A stretch of DNA of 64,000 bases from Glossina fuscipes (lineage: Eukaryota; Arthropoda; Insecta; Diptera; Glossinidae), in contig NW_023998415.1 in NCBI RefSeq assembly GCF_014805625.2, forward strand, positions 27,413,472 to 27,477,471, written 5' to 3'. The notes beneath the pieces were generated by a model. It worked only from the letters and a program-made list of their open reading frames with translations. It made no database searches and had not been told where the DNA came from. Made by a program: the position numbers and the translations under genes. Below are positions 49,131 through 63,465 of the stretch, piece after piece. Position 1 is the stretch's first letter; each line of letters starts with the position of its first letter.

Positions 49131-50583
49131 TTTCATCTAGTAGCGGACAAATCACCGCAGAGGAAAAAAGGTAAAAATTCGGATTTTCCGGTATTATCAC
49201 TCAGTACAATCATTCCGATGCTAGACTTAGAATTTCCCAAATCAGTCCTTTCGGTATAAAAACAAGTCCTAGATAGCAGGACAACGTATATAGACACAAT
49301 CTCGATTCTACGCGATGGTAATTTACTTGTGCTCGCTGGGAACTCGCGCGTGACGGAGAACCTCTTAAAGTCAAAATCACTACCAAATTTATGTTCAAGT
49401 TTCGCTAAACTACATGACAAACGTAACTCAGTTAAAGGCGTAATTTACACCCCGTGCTTAAGATATGTACCGGAGTTCGCGAAAGGCGCAATCAAGACGT
49501 GACCAAAGTTTACAAAATTTACTAAATTAAATGGCGACAGAAAAACCCGCTCTCCTACAGGAAGGATAATTATGATCTTTGATCGCTATCGGTTACCGCA
49601 AACAGTTGATGGGGCTTGGTACATGGGTAAAGTGGGTCATATTGCAAAAAGACGCAACAGTGCTCCATCTTGCGCTAACTGTGTGGTCTTCCTCCACATG
49701 CTGAACATGGACATTGGTTGTGATGTGCGTGAAATTCGAAAAACCAAAATGGAAAATCATTGTAGCACGGACGAAGCGCGATGGAAGTATCGGGAAATAA
49801 ATTCATCCGGAACCCAACAAATTAAGAAAAATAAGATCTACGCTGCCGTCGCCTCGCGAATCGAGTCTATTAAGCCTTTTATTCCAACTGCTTCCAACGA
49901 CAAATCTGTTCTACTATCAGCCAAAAACCATTTTGAGAAAGCAGATCCATCACCTGCCAAAATAATATTGAAAAAATTAAAACAACAACACGTATCCTAA
50001 AGCTTGATAAGCTAAATTCCACAGGATCGCCAACTCTCAACTTTAGTCAACCTTCAATTTCAAATTATTCACGTGCGTCCACTGGTTGTACTTCAAACGT
50101 CCACAATCACCTAAGTACAGATTATTCTGCTGGCAAGCAGATCTTCGTCCAAGAGAGGAGAGACTCCAAATTACGTGTTCGGGAATATAAATCCAAATAC
50201 CGGAGAGTAACGTTATGCACGGATGGCTCATTATCTTCCGGTTCGCCACCTGCTTGTGCCGTGGCAGATACTTCAGAACAGGTTGTTCTCAATCATATAT
50301 TTCACGAAAGTACTTCAACTATCACAACCGAAGCCAGAACTATTCTTTACGCTGCCAACCTTTTACATAAAGACAAACTCAAAACCGTTATTGTTACTGA
50401 CACTTTGTCTGTATTAAAAGCTATACGGAATCCTTCGACTTCGAGATGGAACACCATCAACAAGTTAAGGAATATTGGGAAATGAGCAAGCTAATCGAGC
50501 GGCGAGGTATGCTCCTTCTGCACCTTTAATTATGGATGATGTCATGGAAAATTTGGATCTTCAAAGACACATTGGAATATAAG
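49131..50583 (+). mobile_element. I-clade LINE with gag and RNase H, middle deleted
   Basis: The first part (49131-49500) encodes ISILRDGNLLVLAGNSRVTE and KGVIYTPCLRYVPEF. The next frame (49572-50000) encodes FDRYRLPQTV and a decayed zinc-knuckle region (GHIAKRRNSAPSCANC, HCSTDEARW). Both fit LINE ORF1 gag. At about 50200-50490 comes an RNase H domain with LCTDGSLSSG, TTEARTILYAANLL and VTDTLSVLKAI, supplying Asp, Glu and Asp of the active site. GNEQANRAARYAPSAPLIMD follows in another frame. The endonuclease and reverse transcriptase that should lie between are absent. Stops and frameshifts make it inactive. Confidence 0.85.
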
Positions 50584-51562
50584 TCAAAGTCCTTTGCTTG
50601 CTTGGTATCATTTTTCCAAAATGTAAGGATACGCTATCTAATTTTCCTCTTTAGAAGCACACGGAAGCATGCATCAATTTTCCACTAAAAGCTACGGTTA
50701 GTGTCGATTAAGTTAAATTCGTTGCAGCATGTGTGTGCGGGATTTTTTTGCTAAAATTCAAATGCGACAATGAACTCGTAATCAATTCACACTCAGTAAA
50801 CATGAATAGGGAAACGAAGTAAGAAAATTATATAATATTTGATTGTCATCGAGTCGTTTACGCTTCTCACTTATGTAAATTTCAATATCTTCGCGCAGAG
50901 AGTGGGTTGACGGCTGATTTTATTCCCATATTTGGATCGCCTATAGAGTTTTTATATCTTATTTATTAATAACGAGGCAAGAGGCCAAATTTTTGTGTTC
51001 TTTATAAAAATAAAAGTAGCTCTCAAAAGGTGATTTGATCTTATGATCGAATTGGTTTATAAAAAGCTTCCCATGTTTTAGCCAATTTTCAAGCCGATAT
51101 TTTATCCTTTGCGACCAGTAGCATATCTACTACTGCCATGGGCACACGAATACAAATGATCAGAAATTTGGATGGACAAATGGGCGTGCCTAAAATGGTT
51201 TCGAATTTGGTATTGATCAAGAATATGTAAATAATTTATGGTATTTTCAGTGCTTCCTTTTGAATATTACAAACGTTTTGATAAAAAAGAAAACAATGAT
51301 GGAAATGAAATGAATGTAAAGTTGACGAGTAGATCTGTGATTTAAAATAATGCACATTGCAGCCATGTTAAATATTATGATATTAATGAACTTTTGACTT
51401 ATCATAAAATATAATGACTTGCAAATACTATTAGGTTGCAAAGTATAGCAAAATGGATGCATGTGCTAGTCTTCTATATTTGTTGCTGCAGACAAGTCAT
51501 TCATTTTAGTATATATTAGAACACAGAGATTCCTCATAAAACAATTTACATTTAAATACACC

Positions 51563-51602
<40 letters not shown>

Positions 51603-52189
51603 GAGTAAATACATTTGAAAACTATAAGCCCTATTTGCCCTACAGCCCCCACTCCTTTACGTGACGAACGCTCAACTTGTTCTTAATCACTAACGTCAGA
51701 CTTTATGTTATTGTTTTATTGACTTTCTAATATTTATTTACGATTTTTAATAAATTTTTTCAAACGCGCACACACACACGCTATGATAGGTGAACTTTAT
51801 TCACATGTGTTGAAAAGTTGATAAGAGTATAAATGTTATAATTTTTTTAAGCCTCTTACTGAAGGCTAGAGATATGTCATATCATGTTAGCTTTAAACAA
51901 TTTATTATTTTATAGAGCGAGTAAGGCAGACTATTAAATACACTGCATCAATGCGTTAAACACTATTTTTCTCTTAGTTCCATAATAAGATATCGAAAAT
52001 AATATATTTATTGCCATATAAAGATTTACTTTTCATTTAGTATACGAGATATCAGTTTTCATTGATTTTTATCGTAAAATATCAGAAATGGAAAAGTTCT
52101 TTCATGTAATCGCTCTTACAAAATAGGACGTTATAGGTGGAGTGATCGTAAAAGTGATCCCATCCAATCTAATCTAACGATGGACAAAA
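50584..52189. other. Spacer, no gene recognised
   Basis: A weak copy of the dispersed 'gatcaagaatatgta' repeat lies at about 51160-51240 and (TA)n at 51564-51598. Confidence 0.45.
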
Positions 52190-53140
52190 TAATATGAAGG
52201 ACCTGACATATACCCAATCTTTGTTTATTAAAATGTTGTTGCAATTGATTCGAAAGTTGTCTGAATGGTTTCCAAGGCAATCTTGGATCATATTTGATCA
52301 AAAAGTTTTACCAATTGCCTGCTCCTTTCAACAACCTCTTCTGCTCCTTTCAACCCATCATTACAGTGCAGTGAGGCCTGGCGATTGTGTCAATCAGGGA
52401 TGATGTTTGAGGATGTTCTTTCCGATGTCCATCGAAGCAAGATCAAACATTTTGGCTTTACGCATGGGTCCATTATCATTTTGGAATACGGCAGTGATTG
52501 TCAGCAATATTAAGCACTTATTTGCACTAATCCGGTCAGTGATGTGAACGCGAGAACCAGTTGAATATCACGATATAATGGAGCCTCCTGCACGCCTGGC
52601 TGCAGTAAGTGGACAGTCCAGATCGTTGACTTGCATCGGACTATGTCACGCTCTTCCAATTATCAACTGGCTAAGTTTTATGATTGTAGCGTCACTTCTT
52701 TCGGAACTTAGCGTTGGCCTTCATACTCGCAATTGCAGCCCTTCCGTTGCAGAGCTTCTGCTGTACTGCTTTTGTCGAAATAGTGTTACTCAAGTGAATG
52801 TTGATTTCTGCTGTCACATTTGCCACAATTGTTTTATGCTATCTGGCCACTCTCCCTCCCTCTTTAATATTCGTCATCGGTTTCTGTTAGTTAACATTGG
52901 GTTTAGCACACCACTCGTCATCGCCGACGATATTTTACCATGATTTAGGTATGCTGCCATGACCGTGGATATTGTCGCTCGTGAAATATTCAACAGTTCC
53001 GTTGTTGCACTCTTTCGGGATTTGAGAGACCATGCACCGATCGCTTGTTTTAACTGTCGCAGAGCAAAGCGTACAACGCACTGGTATATAGCCTACAAGA
53101 CTTGGCATGCAACATGTGCAAAACAAATGCGTCACATTAT
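52190..53140 (-). mobile_element. Tc1-like transposase remnant
   Basis: Read on the minus strand and across frames: VTAEINIHLSNTISTKAVQQ, GRAAIASMKANAKFRKK, NHKT.PVDNWKSVT.SDAS, AVFQNDNGPMRKAKMFD, then LTQSPGLTAL. These follow the Tc1 order: helix-turn-helix end, 'W..vlwSDES', 'FqqDNaP.Hta' and 'WPaqSPDLNpIE'. Several stops, a degraded DNAP box and loss of the segment between SDES and FQQDN show it is dead. Confidence 0.75.
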
Positions 53141-54339
53141 TTAGGCGAAAACAGTGTTGCCCATATGCAACATGCTCTTATTTTGCCTATGCCTGCGCAT
53201 GGACTCGTGACTCAAAATGGACTTAAATCGTTTCAAAAATGATTCCCAATCTAATCAATACAACAATGTAATATAAAATGAATGGTGAATCTATCCAATA
53301 ATATCCAATGGGTGTTGTCTATATTCGTCTAAAGATGATGTCCCTTTGCCACAAATGGTGTAGAATGTAAATGTGAAGGAGAGATTAGAGATACGACTGT
53401 TCATAGCGCAATAGTTCATTTTACTTCATATATATATTCAGTGTTAATCCGAACCTGTATGCTACGCATAGTAGTATTTAGGTAAAAGCATTGAACGCAA
53501 ACATTTAATGTTAAAAATTATAAAAATATTTGAATGCCCGATGGGTGCCGAATGCCACTGTTAGTTAAACCATTTAAACCATTTTCTGCTTTAGAAGCTT
53601 AGCTAATACCAAAAAAATTGTCTTTGATAAGAAGATGCATTTATAGCATATTTTTGTTGAATGTCGGCATAAAAATGTTTCTAAATAAGTTCGATGCGAT
53701 ATAAGACACCCACGACTTTGTGCAGCATAATGTATAAAATAAATTAAGAAAGCTTCTGTTTGTAGCCAAATACATGAAATGTGATGTATAGTTTCAGGAG
53801 TATACTCCTTTAATCGCATCCATATCATTTATACGCAGATATTTTCTTGACGGTTATATTAATAAATACGTCTTGCAGCTTGCAATGCAACTCACTATAG
53901 AGAACGGATGCTTTAAGGAATCTAAGCTAGAATCTAAGCTAAATTTTCATTGAAGTTCGCTTAAGTCAAAAATAAAAATATATATTCAATGATAGTGAAA
54001 AATCCAATTGTCTAGTTTCAAGTGAAAAATGCACTTTTAACAAAACTAAGCAAGAAAATTGTACTCGAATGTGGTCGAATCTTTAATACACACTACCCAT
54101 CTTATTAAAATGAAATGTAGAAATATTTATTGCTACAGCTTATGGGTAACGAGTAAGAAACTTATTTTGTTGCTGTGTAAATAGGGCTCTGTATTCTCAT
54201 TTTACATTGAGCTGTGGGCGTGCCGTTTTAACCGATTGTCGTATTTTCACTGCAAGGGTGCGTCCGGGAATCTAACGATCCTAATGTTTTTGCCAAATAT
54301 GAAGACGAGCCAGGAGATTGTTTATGATAGAAATTATAC

Positions 54340-54450
54340 AGACGTAAAGACGTGCAGGCAGACAAGGCAGACCGATGGATGGACGGGCAGAAGGATATGC
54401 TAAAGTCAAATTAGTTTTTGATATCGATCAAGAATAGAAAAATTTTATGG
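54340..54450 (+). repeat. Dispersed fly-type repeat, further copy
   Basis: Reads gcagacaaggcagaccgatg then gatggacgggcagaaggata tgctaaag and gatatcgatcaagaatagaa, matching the 17.7 kb copy in order and spacing. Confidence 0.6.
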
Positions 54451-56040
54451 AGTTTCTGAAATTTGCGTCTGGTGATTGACAACAAATCAATATACTTCCA
54501 TCCTCTTTGCGATGGTGCAGGAGCAAGTAAGCTAGATCAAATAGGGCTCTAACACCTACCTCCGAAGAAGGAAACAATGTGGGCTGAGAATACGTCTGTT
54601 TTCAAAAGGAAAAATAGATCCTCCACAAGGGCCCTCCAGTAGTTGTAAAAAAATGTAAAAATGTGTCCCATGCCCACTCGATACTATGGTCTATGGAAAT
54701 TTCATGTTTTCCAGTGATGGGTACAAAAGACTCGGCCTATTTATCATAGGGAAACTAATTCTTAGATTAAAGTAAAACGAGCGTTAGTAGCTACGACTCT
54801 AGGCTGTAAGGCACTTATTTTTAGAGAAAGACTAGAAGATTAGGTTAGTCTTTTAGTCGGGTTTTTTCCTAATACATTTTTTAAAGTCCATTATTCTCAT
54901 GCTATTCTCTGCTAAGTCGGCTTCCTTTGCTTATTAATTCATCATTATTTTGCCACAATGGAAAACTGAGGGAATTCATTCCATACTTATAAATAGGTCG
55001 CATGACAATTGACCGATTAATACCATTTTATATAAAAGCTTAAAAGCGACTTTAGTGAACATCTCTGCTAGAGGTGAGATCAAAGTTTGCTACTATGTAC
55101 ATCGTGTTCTAACTATTTTGTGATTATATTTTAAAAGTGATTTATAAAATTTGTACTTGAATACACACAGTATGCTCAGTAGGTAGGTATCTATATAAAG
55201 GGAAACAAAAAGAATTTTGATCTGCTTATCTACGATGTACGAACTTAGTCCAGCTTAGCTTGATATAGTTAACAAAATTTCTCCGAAACATCGAATCCGT
55301 TGTAAAGTTTGGTTGGTTTTAAATTCATATGCATATTAATGCATGCAAGGTCTGGCACTAGTGAGGCTTATTACAATGTTGTTTATTTTAATATATGCAT
55401 TGCTGTTGCTGTTGCTGTTGCTGGTGCTGTTACAGTTGCGGTTATTCTTTCAATTTGGTTGAAAATTTGTTTAAACTTTTCCTATTTAGATGTATGTGCA
55501 AAGTATGCACAAATGTAGATTGGTTTCATGTTAAACTTCTATCTCAACAATAACACAACTCATAACATCACTCATGAAACTATTGCTTGGTTCTGTGGTT
55601 TTTCTAATCAAGTTTTCAAGTAACATTGTTGCTTGATGAACTAAACGGTAAGTTTAACATTTATAAGTATTACGATTGAATTGCAATGACACACATACAC
55701 ATACACATGAATCTAAGTTTAAGATTGCCTTTATAATACATATCAGAGTTTTCCTTGACGGGATAATTTATGTTCGGTAAAAATAGCTGGGAAGGATTTC
55801 AAATGAAACGGTCACTTTTTCGGAAATTCAAGCAAATTTCGCATTGTGTAAGCGAACCTTGACGAGCAGATCGCCCGGGGTCGCTTCGGTTGTATATTGA
55901 TATAACACATTTCTTGCATAAATATTTTTGCGAAATGAAGAACAATTCTCTTAATTCAGCAATGAAAGTTTCCTCAAAACAGGAAATCCGCCAGGAATGA
56001 TAAGTGCATGAGCTCACGACGTTAAAGGCGTAGCTGAAGC

Positions 56041-56086
<46 letters not shown>

Positions 56087-56097
56087 GNNNNNNNNNN

Positions 56098-56146
<49 letters not shown>

Positions 56147-56147
56147 G
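56041..56147. repeat. (TTG)n / (CAA)n trinucleotide repeat with a 10-base N gap
   Basis: About 35 trinucleotide units, with N at 56088-56097 where length was not resolved. On the minus strand one frame is poly-Gln preceded by MEIDRTPEYE. A poly-Gln exon is possible, but nothing else supports coding. Confidence 0.9.
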
Positions 56148-59100
56148 CTCATATTCGGGCGTTCTATCGATTTCCATTATCAATTGATGGACTTTAAAGA
56201 TTCGATGCATAAAATGTTTGTTGAATGTTAGCATAGCGCATGACGTGCCGATTGATAATAGTTTTGTGAAAATATATTTTCAAATAGTAATCAAATACTT
56301 GGGCCTTGGGTTCTTATTGCATTTTGAACTGGTGAGCTGTGAGCTGGAATCAAATACCTCTCGCTTTTTCCCTCCCCTACGCAATAAATACTTGAAATGA
56401 TTAAAAATATCGCTCATAATTTCCTTTTGTTAGCCAAAGTGTGCTCAGTGTGCAAAGAGAAGCAACATGTTCTTAATAATCTTGTCACCCATGCGCATAT
56501 ATAACGTGAAATAAATAATTATGAAAACCGTGAAAATGTCTCGATTTCAAAAATTTTGCGTTCTAATTATTGTGACACTAATAATTTAGAAGCGTTTTGG
56601 ACAGCGTGTTCATTATTAATGCTTACAATCATACGCACTACGCTGCACAAAGTTTTCAAATTTATTGTTAATAATCAATGATAATAAATGATTTGTATGA
56701 GAAACCCGTTGTTAAGTTCGGGATAAAGTGAAAAAAAAACGTTGAACATTGAAAATTCATAGTGAAGCCAGTGAGTAGAGAGATTAGAGTTTGTCAGAGA
56801 GCTTCGGAATACCAATTGCAACGATTTGATTGCATAGCAATCAAAGGAATTTCTGATTGCGCATAAAATCTGAAAATTTGAAACTTTTTCTTCTGTGATG
56901 AGAATATTTCTTAAGATACTCACTAAATATTTAGGTTATAAGTGAAAATTTATAGATTGATAGTTGATTAAATGCAAAGTAAGGTCAGTCTATTTAAGTT
57001 AAGAAGTCTTTTCGCACTCACCCAATCAATCAATCGCTACTCCCATAATCAATGTACTAAAAAAATGAATTACAAAATAGAAAAAGTGTATTCGAAAATA
57101 TATCTATTATCGTACAAAACGATGCTAACCATATGAATACATAAGTATTTTGGGGATTTTCGCATTACAATATATTTCAATATTTGTTTCGAAATTTTAA
57201 GAGTTCAGACCTTTGAAGCTTTAAATTAAAGTGTAATGCGCCCTCCTTCCCCATCCATTAAGTTCGCCGTCGAATAACGTAACCATGTGTTACATTTGCG
57301 TGTCATACTCACACCTTGAGAGTTAAATTTATGAATTGGCAATTTCCCTCTATCCATCCGGTCACCAGCTAACCAACCACCCTTATATATGCACATATGT
57401 AAATATGCAGATTGATAAAAATTTACATTTGTTCATCAATTTAAGTTTGATTTTTTCTTTTCTTTATCATTTTATTGTTTGTATGACAATTTCAACATGG
57501 TGCCTGAAAATATGCTTATGCAAAATGTGATACATCGTTTTTTCGGTATTTCCTCATAACACATATAATCTATATATGCATGCAACGTATGTATGTACGC
57601 GATGTATGTGCATAAATGTGAAGCCGCATACGGTAAAGCGAAAATACTTTTTTTTTCAAAGTTCAAAAAAATGGATCTAATTACTAAACATTGATTTAAT
57701 CTTTTCGTTTTATTGTACTCTTCTTATTCTTTATTTGGATCTTTTAGAACAATTTTTTTTTTGTTTTTTGCAAAGAGAAAAAAGCAAAAATTTGCATTTG
57801 ATGAAATGTTGAATCATAAAGTGCTCAACCTTGTTTTCTTTTCCCATTCACTATTCGATAGGTTGGTTATGACATTCAATTAGTTATAATATCGATATCG
57901 ATCCATAATATCCAATGGAGGAGCCTTACTCGTAAATGTGTCGAAGTCTGTCCAAATGTGGTCTATGACAGCTTAGGCAAAAAAATTCCAAATACTAGAT
58001 AAACTTTACTTGAAATTGCTTAAATACACGAAGCGACTTACGTCTGTTATCTATGCATATGTTCAGACAATAAATGATATAAATAGGTGTAACGGTAAAG
58101 GTTCCAAAATTCTCCCCTACTTTTTCTTTTACTTAATTCTTGGCATGCATCGATAATTGGGTATCGGAAATTCGGTGCCAGCTCAAGACAATTCTCCTGT
58201 TATTGGTTTGCAATAATACTGATTTTGCGGTTTGATGAATTTTTATTGAAAATTCCCATTGCGCGTATATATGAATGGATGTATGTGTTATGTGCTCTTC
58301 ATTTCATTTCATTTCATTTTTTTTATTTTTTATTTTTTTATGTGTATGTTTATGTGTGTGTTTTGTTTGTTCCCCTAGTTGGCAAAATTTTTCTGCGCAA
58401 TTTTTATAACTTTTTCATTGTCGTTGTCCTTTACCCGTTGGCATATGTATACCTGTTTGTTGCTTCCCGGTTTTGTCAAAACTTGATTTAATTTCTTTTC
58501 AATTTTTAATTTGTCATGAATTGTCTATTCGCGTAATTTCAATTCTGATTTTTTTTTTCGACTTACTTCTGTTTCGGAGTTCACTTTAATCTACTTGAGC
58601 AAAAAAAAAAAAAAAACAAAAAAAAAAAAGGGGAAAAAAAAAAAAAAAGAGAGAAAGAGAAACTCAAGGCGAAAAAATAGTGATATGCAAATTATATGAA
58701 ATTACAAAATTCAAAATATCCATTTATTTATTTCATATTTATAGAACATAACTAGAGAATATTTGTTATTCATTTGTAACGCAGTTATCGCAGGCAGGAG
58801 CAGGCAATGCCTTGAATACGCTTGAATGAAAATTTAGCATCAGCGAACTTGGAATGCGCAATAGCAATGAGGAGACCATTTCATCAACAGCTTGGAAACC
58901 TAAAAATCGATATATCACTGGTCACAATTTATAAAAAGCGACCGCATTTGTTTTTTCCACTTGACCTCTAAAACTTGGCCTTGTGTGCAAATTTGATACA
59001 ATTCTAGGTCGAGTTCGAAAATCTATCAAAATGATGCAAACATTTCTCAAAAGAACTTGTGTATAAATATATATATATATATATATATATTTAAAATCTG

Positions 59101-61757
59101 CCCTATGCATTTTATATTTGAGAAAATGTATAAAACTTCGACTTGAAGAGTCTATAAACTTACTTTTAAGGTATGTTCTCGCTGCTTGTATTCTCTGTCT
59201 TTCACTTGATATCGAATGCTTTTCTGGTCCCTCGATGATGGGTATTTAAAGGCTACCTCATTACTCTATGCTCAAATTTAAGATTGTCTTCTTGAGTCAT
59301 TCCATTGAATATAAAAATATTCAAAGTCAATTACACATTTACATTTTGATTAATGAGTTTATAAGGAAAGCATTTAATTAGTTTTAACTTTTCACTTAGA
59401 ATTAACGAAAGTAAAAAATTATCCCCTGACAGTGAGTTAAATTGATACACTTATCGCTTTGAAGCAGAGATGAACATGCTAGGAAAACAAAAGATGGATC
59501 ATCTGACTGACAGAAACCAAAAATAATTATAATTGCCTCAAAGGCAAAAAAAAAAAAAAAAAAACCAAAAAAAAAATCGAAGGGCAAGCAAATCACATAC
59601 TCAAAGAGTTAAACGCTTGACATAGAAACATTTGGTATATTAATGGTGAGAAGTGTTAGTTAGGTTTGAATCAAGTATCATATGAATTAAAATGTGTCAT
59701 CACTAAAAGTGAAATGAACCCCTATTTGAAAAACTTAGGAATAGTCCTAGAGTATTTATATATTATATATACATACACGACGTATACATAAAAGTACGAT
59801 AAGCGCATATGTGAAATAGTTTATCGTTTTGAATTTGATAGCTTAGTAGATTAATTGATGTTGTTGGTAGAGAGAGAGAGACAGACAGAGGCAGAGAGAG
59901 ATAGAGATAGAGAGAGTGTGTGTATTGTCATACTGTCAGCACGTTTTCTGTCCTCTTGGTTTCACATTTACATAAAATGAATTAAGATTGTCCATACAGA
60001 ATATGATTATATTGTTTTTAACTACTATTAAGTGAACTTCTATAAGCGAATATATGTGTGTGCTTGCGAAACAAAAAGAAAGAAGAAGACTTTTAAATAA
60101 TTTAAACAAGTCATGATTAATGTACGAGCATTTTGATTCAGAAAAGCTAAAAAGCATATAATTAGTTAAGATTACAAATGCAAAATTTTATCATTATTCT
60201 TCTGGCTCAGCGACTTTGTATGCTATGTATGTTGAAGCAACCCTTTATATCTCATTTTCTTTTAATTTTTCGCTTTATTCTATGGTCTGGAAAAGTGTTA
60301 AAAAGTAAACAAACACATTCGAATTATTTTCATTTACTTTCTTGTCATATATAGCCAGTCATTCAGTCACACTTTCACATATGTGATGAGACAGCCATGT
60401 CAAAAATTGTTGTTAATTTTTCAAAAGTGCAAACCGTATAGTACCTAAGACAAAAGATAAGTCAAACCATTTTTGTTTGTTTGTTTGTTTAATTGCGAGA
60501 CTATTTATCATTTATGTTAGTGTATGTTAAGGCTTTCGAATATCGTAACCCAGCCTTTTTATAATCGTATGTAAACGCATTAATATATATATATATATAT
60601 ATATATCTGCAAACTTACATACGCATACATATATATATATATATATATGCATGAGTACTTCAAGTTCTTCTTCTCTGCATTCGTTGTCACCTTCTAATTG
60701 CGTTTTCTGTTGCCGTCAACGGGTTTTGTTTTTAAGTAAAATTAATGACCTGATATCAAGCACAAATTTTATTTAAGAGATGACAAAGCATATACGATTA
60801 ACAGATATATATATATATATATATACATAGGTGTATTTTGAATAGTCGAAAGAACACTTGCTCTCATGTCTATCGGTGCTTAAAATTGCAGAAATTTTTT
60901 AATCATATTAATGGTTACTTTGATTAATCGATACGAAGAATTTCACCACCAAGCCATGTTTGCGGTGAAATAATTTGCTCTTCGTAACTCTTAGCAAAAG
61001 CTAATCAGTGAAATGCTTAGCATTGAAATTTGGATCAATAAAAACACTTAACCCATTCACATTTAAATTTTAAGTTTCAATTATTTAGATCTTTCAGTAT
61101 TCATTTCATTCATTCGATTTCAATTTTATTAATTAAATTATTATTAAAAGCGTATTAGCAGCGCTTTCAACTTATTTTCCAATCTTTTCTAATTTTCGAT
61201 CAAGCAATCATTTGCTGTTTGTACGAAAGTTTGTTTCGCCTTTGAAAAATTGTAGAGTAAACCCGTCGACCAGTTATTTTCACAATTTTCATTAGCTACT
61301 TACTCACTGACGCACGTGTGTTATCTTTTTGCCTTTAAACAACAAACTGCCATCAGACAGCAGTCTTGGCCATATTTCAAATAATATTTGAAAATAAAAT
61401 GTTTTTCATTTATTTTAATCACTCATGATGATGAGGTGAGCAATTTCACCTTTTTCGGATCGCTGTTGTTCTTTTAATAATAAACAATTTTCAACCGCAA
61501 AATAAAATGGGGAAAATAAACATTGAATAAATAAACAAGGCCAAGAGGCAGTAAAAGGAGTGTTTCTTTTATAAACATTGTCTTAAGAGAACCAATGGAA
61601 GGGAACGGAATAACTGATAAAATTACGTTCGCTTTGGAGTAAGCGAAATTTAAGTAAGCATCATCTCGAACCGCATATATGGTAGTTGAAGCATTTCCGT
61701 TCCGCCTTCATCCGTATCATATCAACTCAGTTTTGAACTTTTTTTTTTGATGGCGAT

Positions 61758-61791
61758 GGCAAAGTAAAGTAAAGTAAAGTAAAGTAAAGCA
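61758..61791. repeat. (AAAGT)n pentanucleotide tandem repeat
   Basis: Six near-perfect copies of aaagt in a row. Confidence 0.9.
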
Positions 61792-63411
61792 AATGCTTAT
61801 TTTCAGAGACTGGCAAAAGATATTCTTTTCCATATTTTGCTGATAGATGCTCATATTTTTACTAACAGACAATACGTTCCTAGTTGCGATAGGTCTTAAG
61901 CACAAAGAGTAATTACTTTGGTTTTCGTGAGCATAGCGGCGTAGGTAACATATTACAGGTAAGCGTTGCTAACGTGTCTTCGATTCGGTTTCGTCCACCC
62001 ATAATGTCTTTGCGTATATGGCGTAATTATGCTAAATGGGACGTCAACGTTACCCGTGCCCTTGACATGAATTACAGTCAGAACATTACAGTCGGGCATT
62101 AAATACTTTACATAACAACGTCTTATACAATTTTTCGTTTCATATTTTTGATAATTTGAGTCATATTTTCCATATCAGTTCTTATATGGGCTCGGATCGT
62201 TAGCACGAGCAGTGGTCGTCTAAATTTAGCAAAACGAATCTTTTTCGCAACGATTTTGTTCCTCTTCATCTCCTATCGTCATAAAGTAGTAAAAGTTAGA
62301 CTTTGTTGCCAACTAGAGTCTTGCTTTTCATGAGAACTCTTTTATGGAGTGGGGATCAAACATCTTTTCTAACGCAGGTAAAACTTGCTGCAGTTATTTT
62401 TTATGCCAAATTAGGCCAAATATGGATCAATTTTCATCCAAAAATATTGAAAATTGAACTTTATTCCCATACAAAAGTATAATTTTCTTAGGAACGGCTA
62501 TGTAGGAGGTGTGGTGCAACAAACTGAACTATGCAACTCAAATTTTCCACATTAATTTAAGCGACTGCAAATGTGGTCTTATCCAATTCATTTCGGTCCG
62601 TATATACGAACAAACATCAGATGTACATGCGGAGAGTGAAACATCGATTCCAAGTCAATCGGCATAATAAATGTAAGTTCTTTCGGTTATTAAATAAATC
62701 CGCATAAACTTAATGTATTCCATACGATGTAGGATATAATTGCCATTTCTTTATTTTGTAGTTTTTATTTTATTGACGCGTATACATAACCTCGAAGCCA
62801 TTAAGGCCTATTATAATAGATTACTATGCCTATCGTAGGTGCAACAATAAAGTGCGATAATACAAATTGTTCTTAAACAATTAAAAAGAGAAGAAAATAT
62901 TTGTGTGAGTGTATTAAACCTATTATTTTATATAGCTATATATAGCTCACATTAACTGCATAGCAGATCATGTGTTTGAATATAAAATATACTTAATGCT
63001 TGAGGACAGATTATAGAATGAGAGATATATATATTTTTGATTTTTGGTATGGGTATGGATCGCTTCAAGTGGAAAAGTAAAATTTTTCAAACGTTATGAT
63101 TAGATACGCGAATCAATTAACTGATCAGCCAATTGCCAATATCTTCGAAATGATCCCAACTGCAGCTTTCCGTTCATTTTTGGTGTTTATGATGACATGA
63201 TCATTTTCAGATATGACCTGAAATCATGAGCTAAGAACGCCTATGTATGACGTTTACATATTTTGGAGATCTTTTTATTATTATACACTATAGATCTGAC
63301 GCAACAAGTGAACAAGTGATGACTGGCCTCCTACGCATATTATAGTTCAGATATTGCTGTTTGCCTCGTTCATATCCTTCGACGGTGATCCAAATTGATT
63401 CGGCTAAAATA

Positions 63412-63414
<3 letters not shown>

Positions 63415-63462
<48 letters not shown>
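63415..63462. repeat. Poly-A run, 48 bases
   Basis: The longest homopolymer in the window. It could be the tail of an old retroelement inserted on the plus strand; nothing recognisable precedes it. Confidence 0.85.

Positions 63463-63465
<3 letters not shown>

Noticed and set aside
52578..52943. 121-codon plus-strand frame with many Cys and Leu
   Set aside because: It is the complement of the Tc1-like remnant read on the minus strand.
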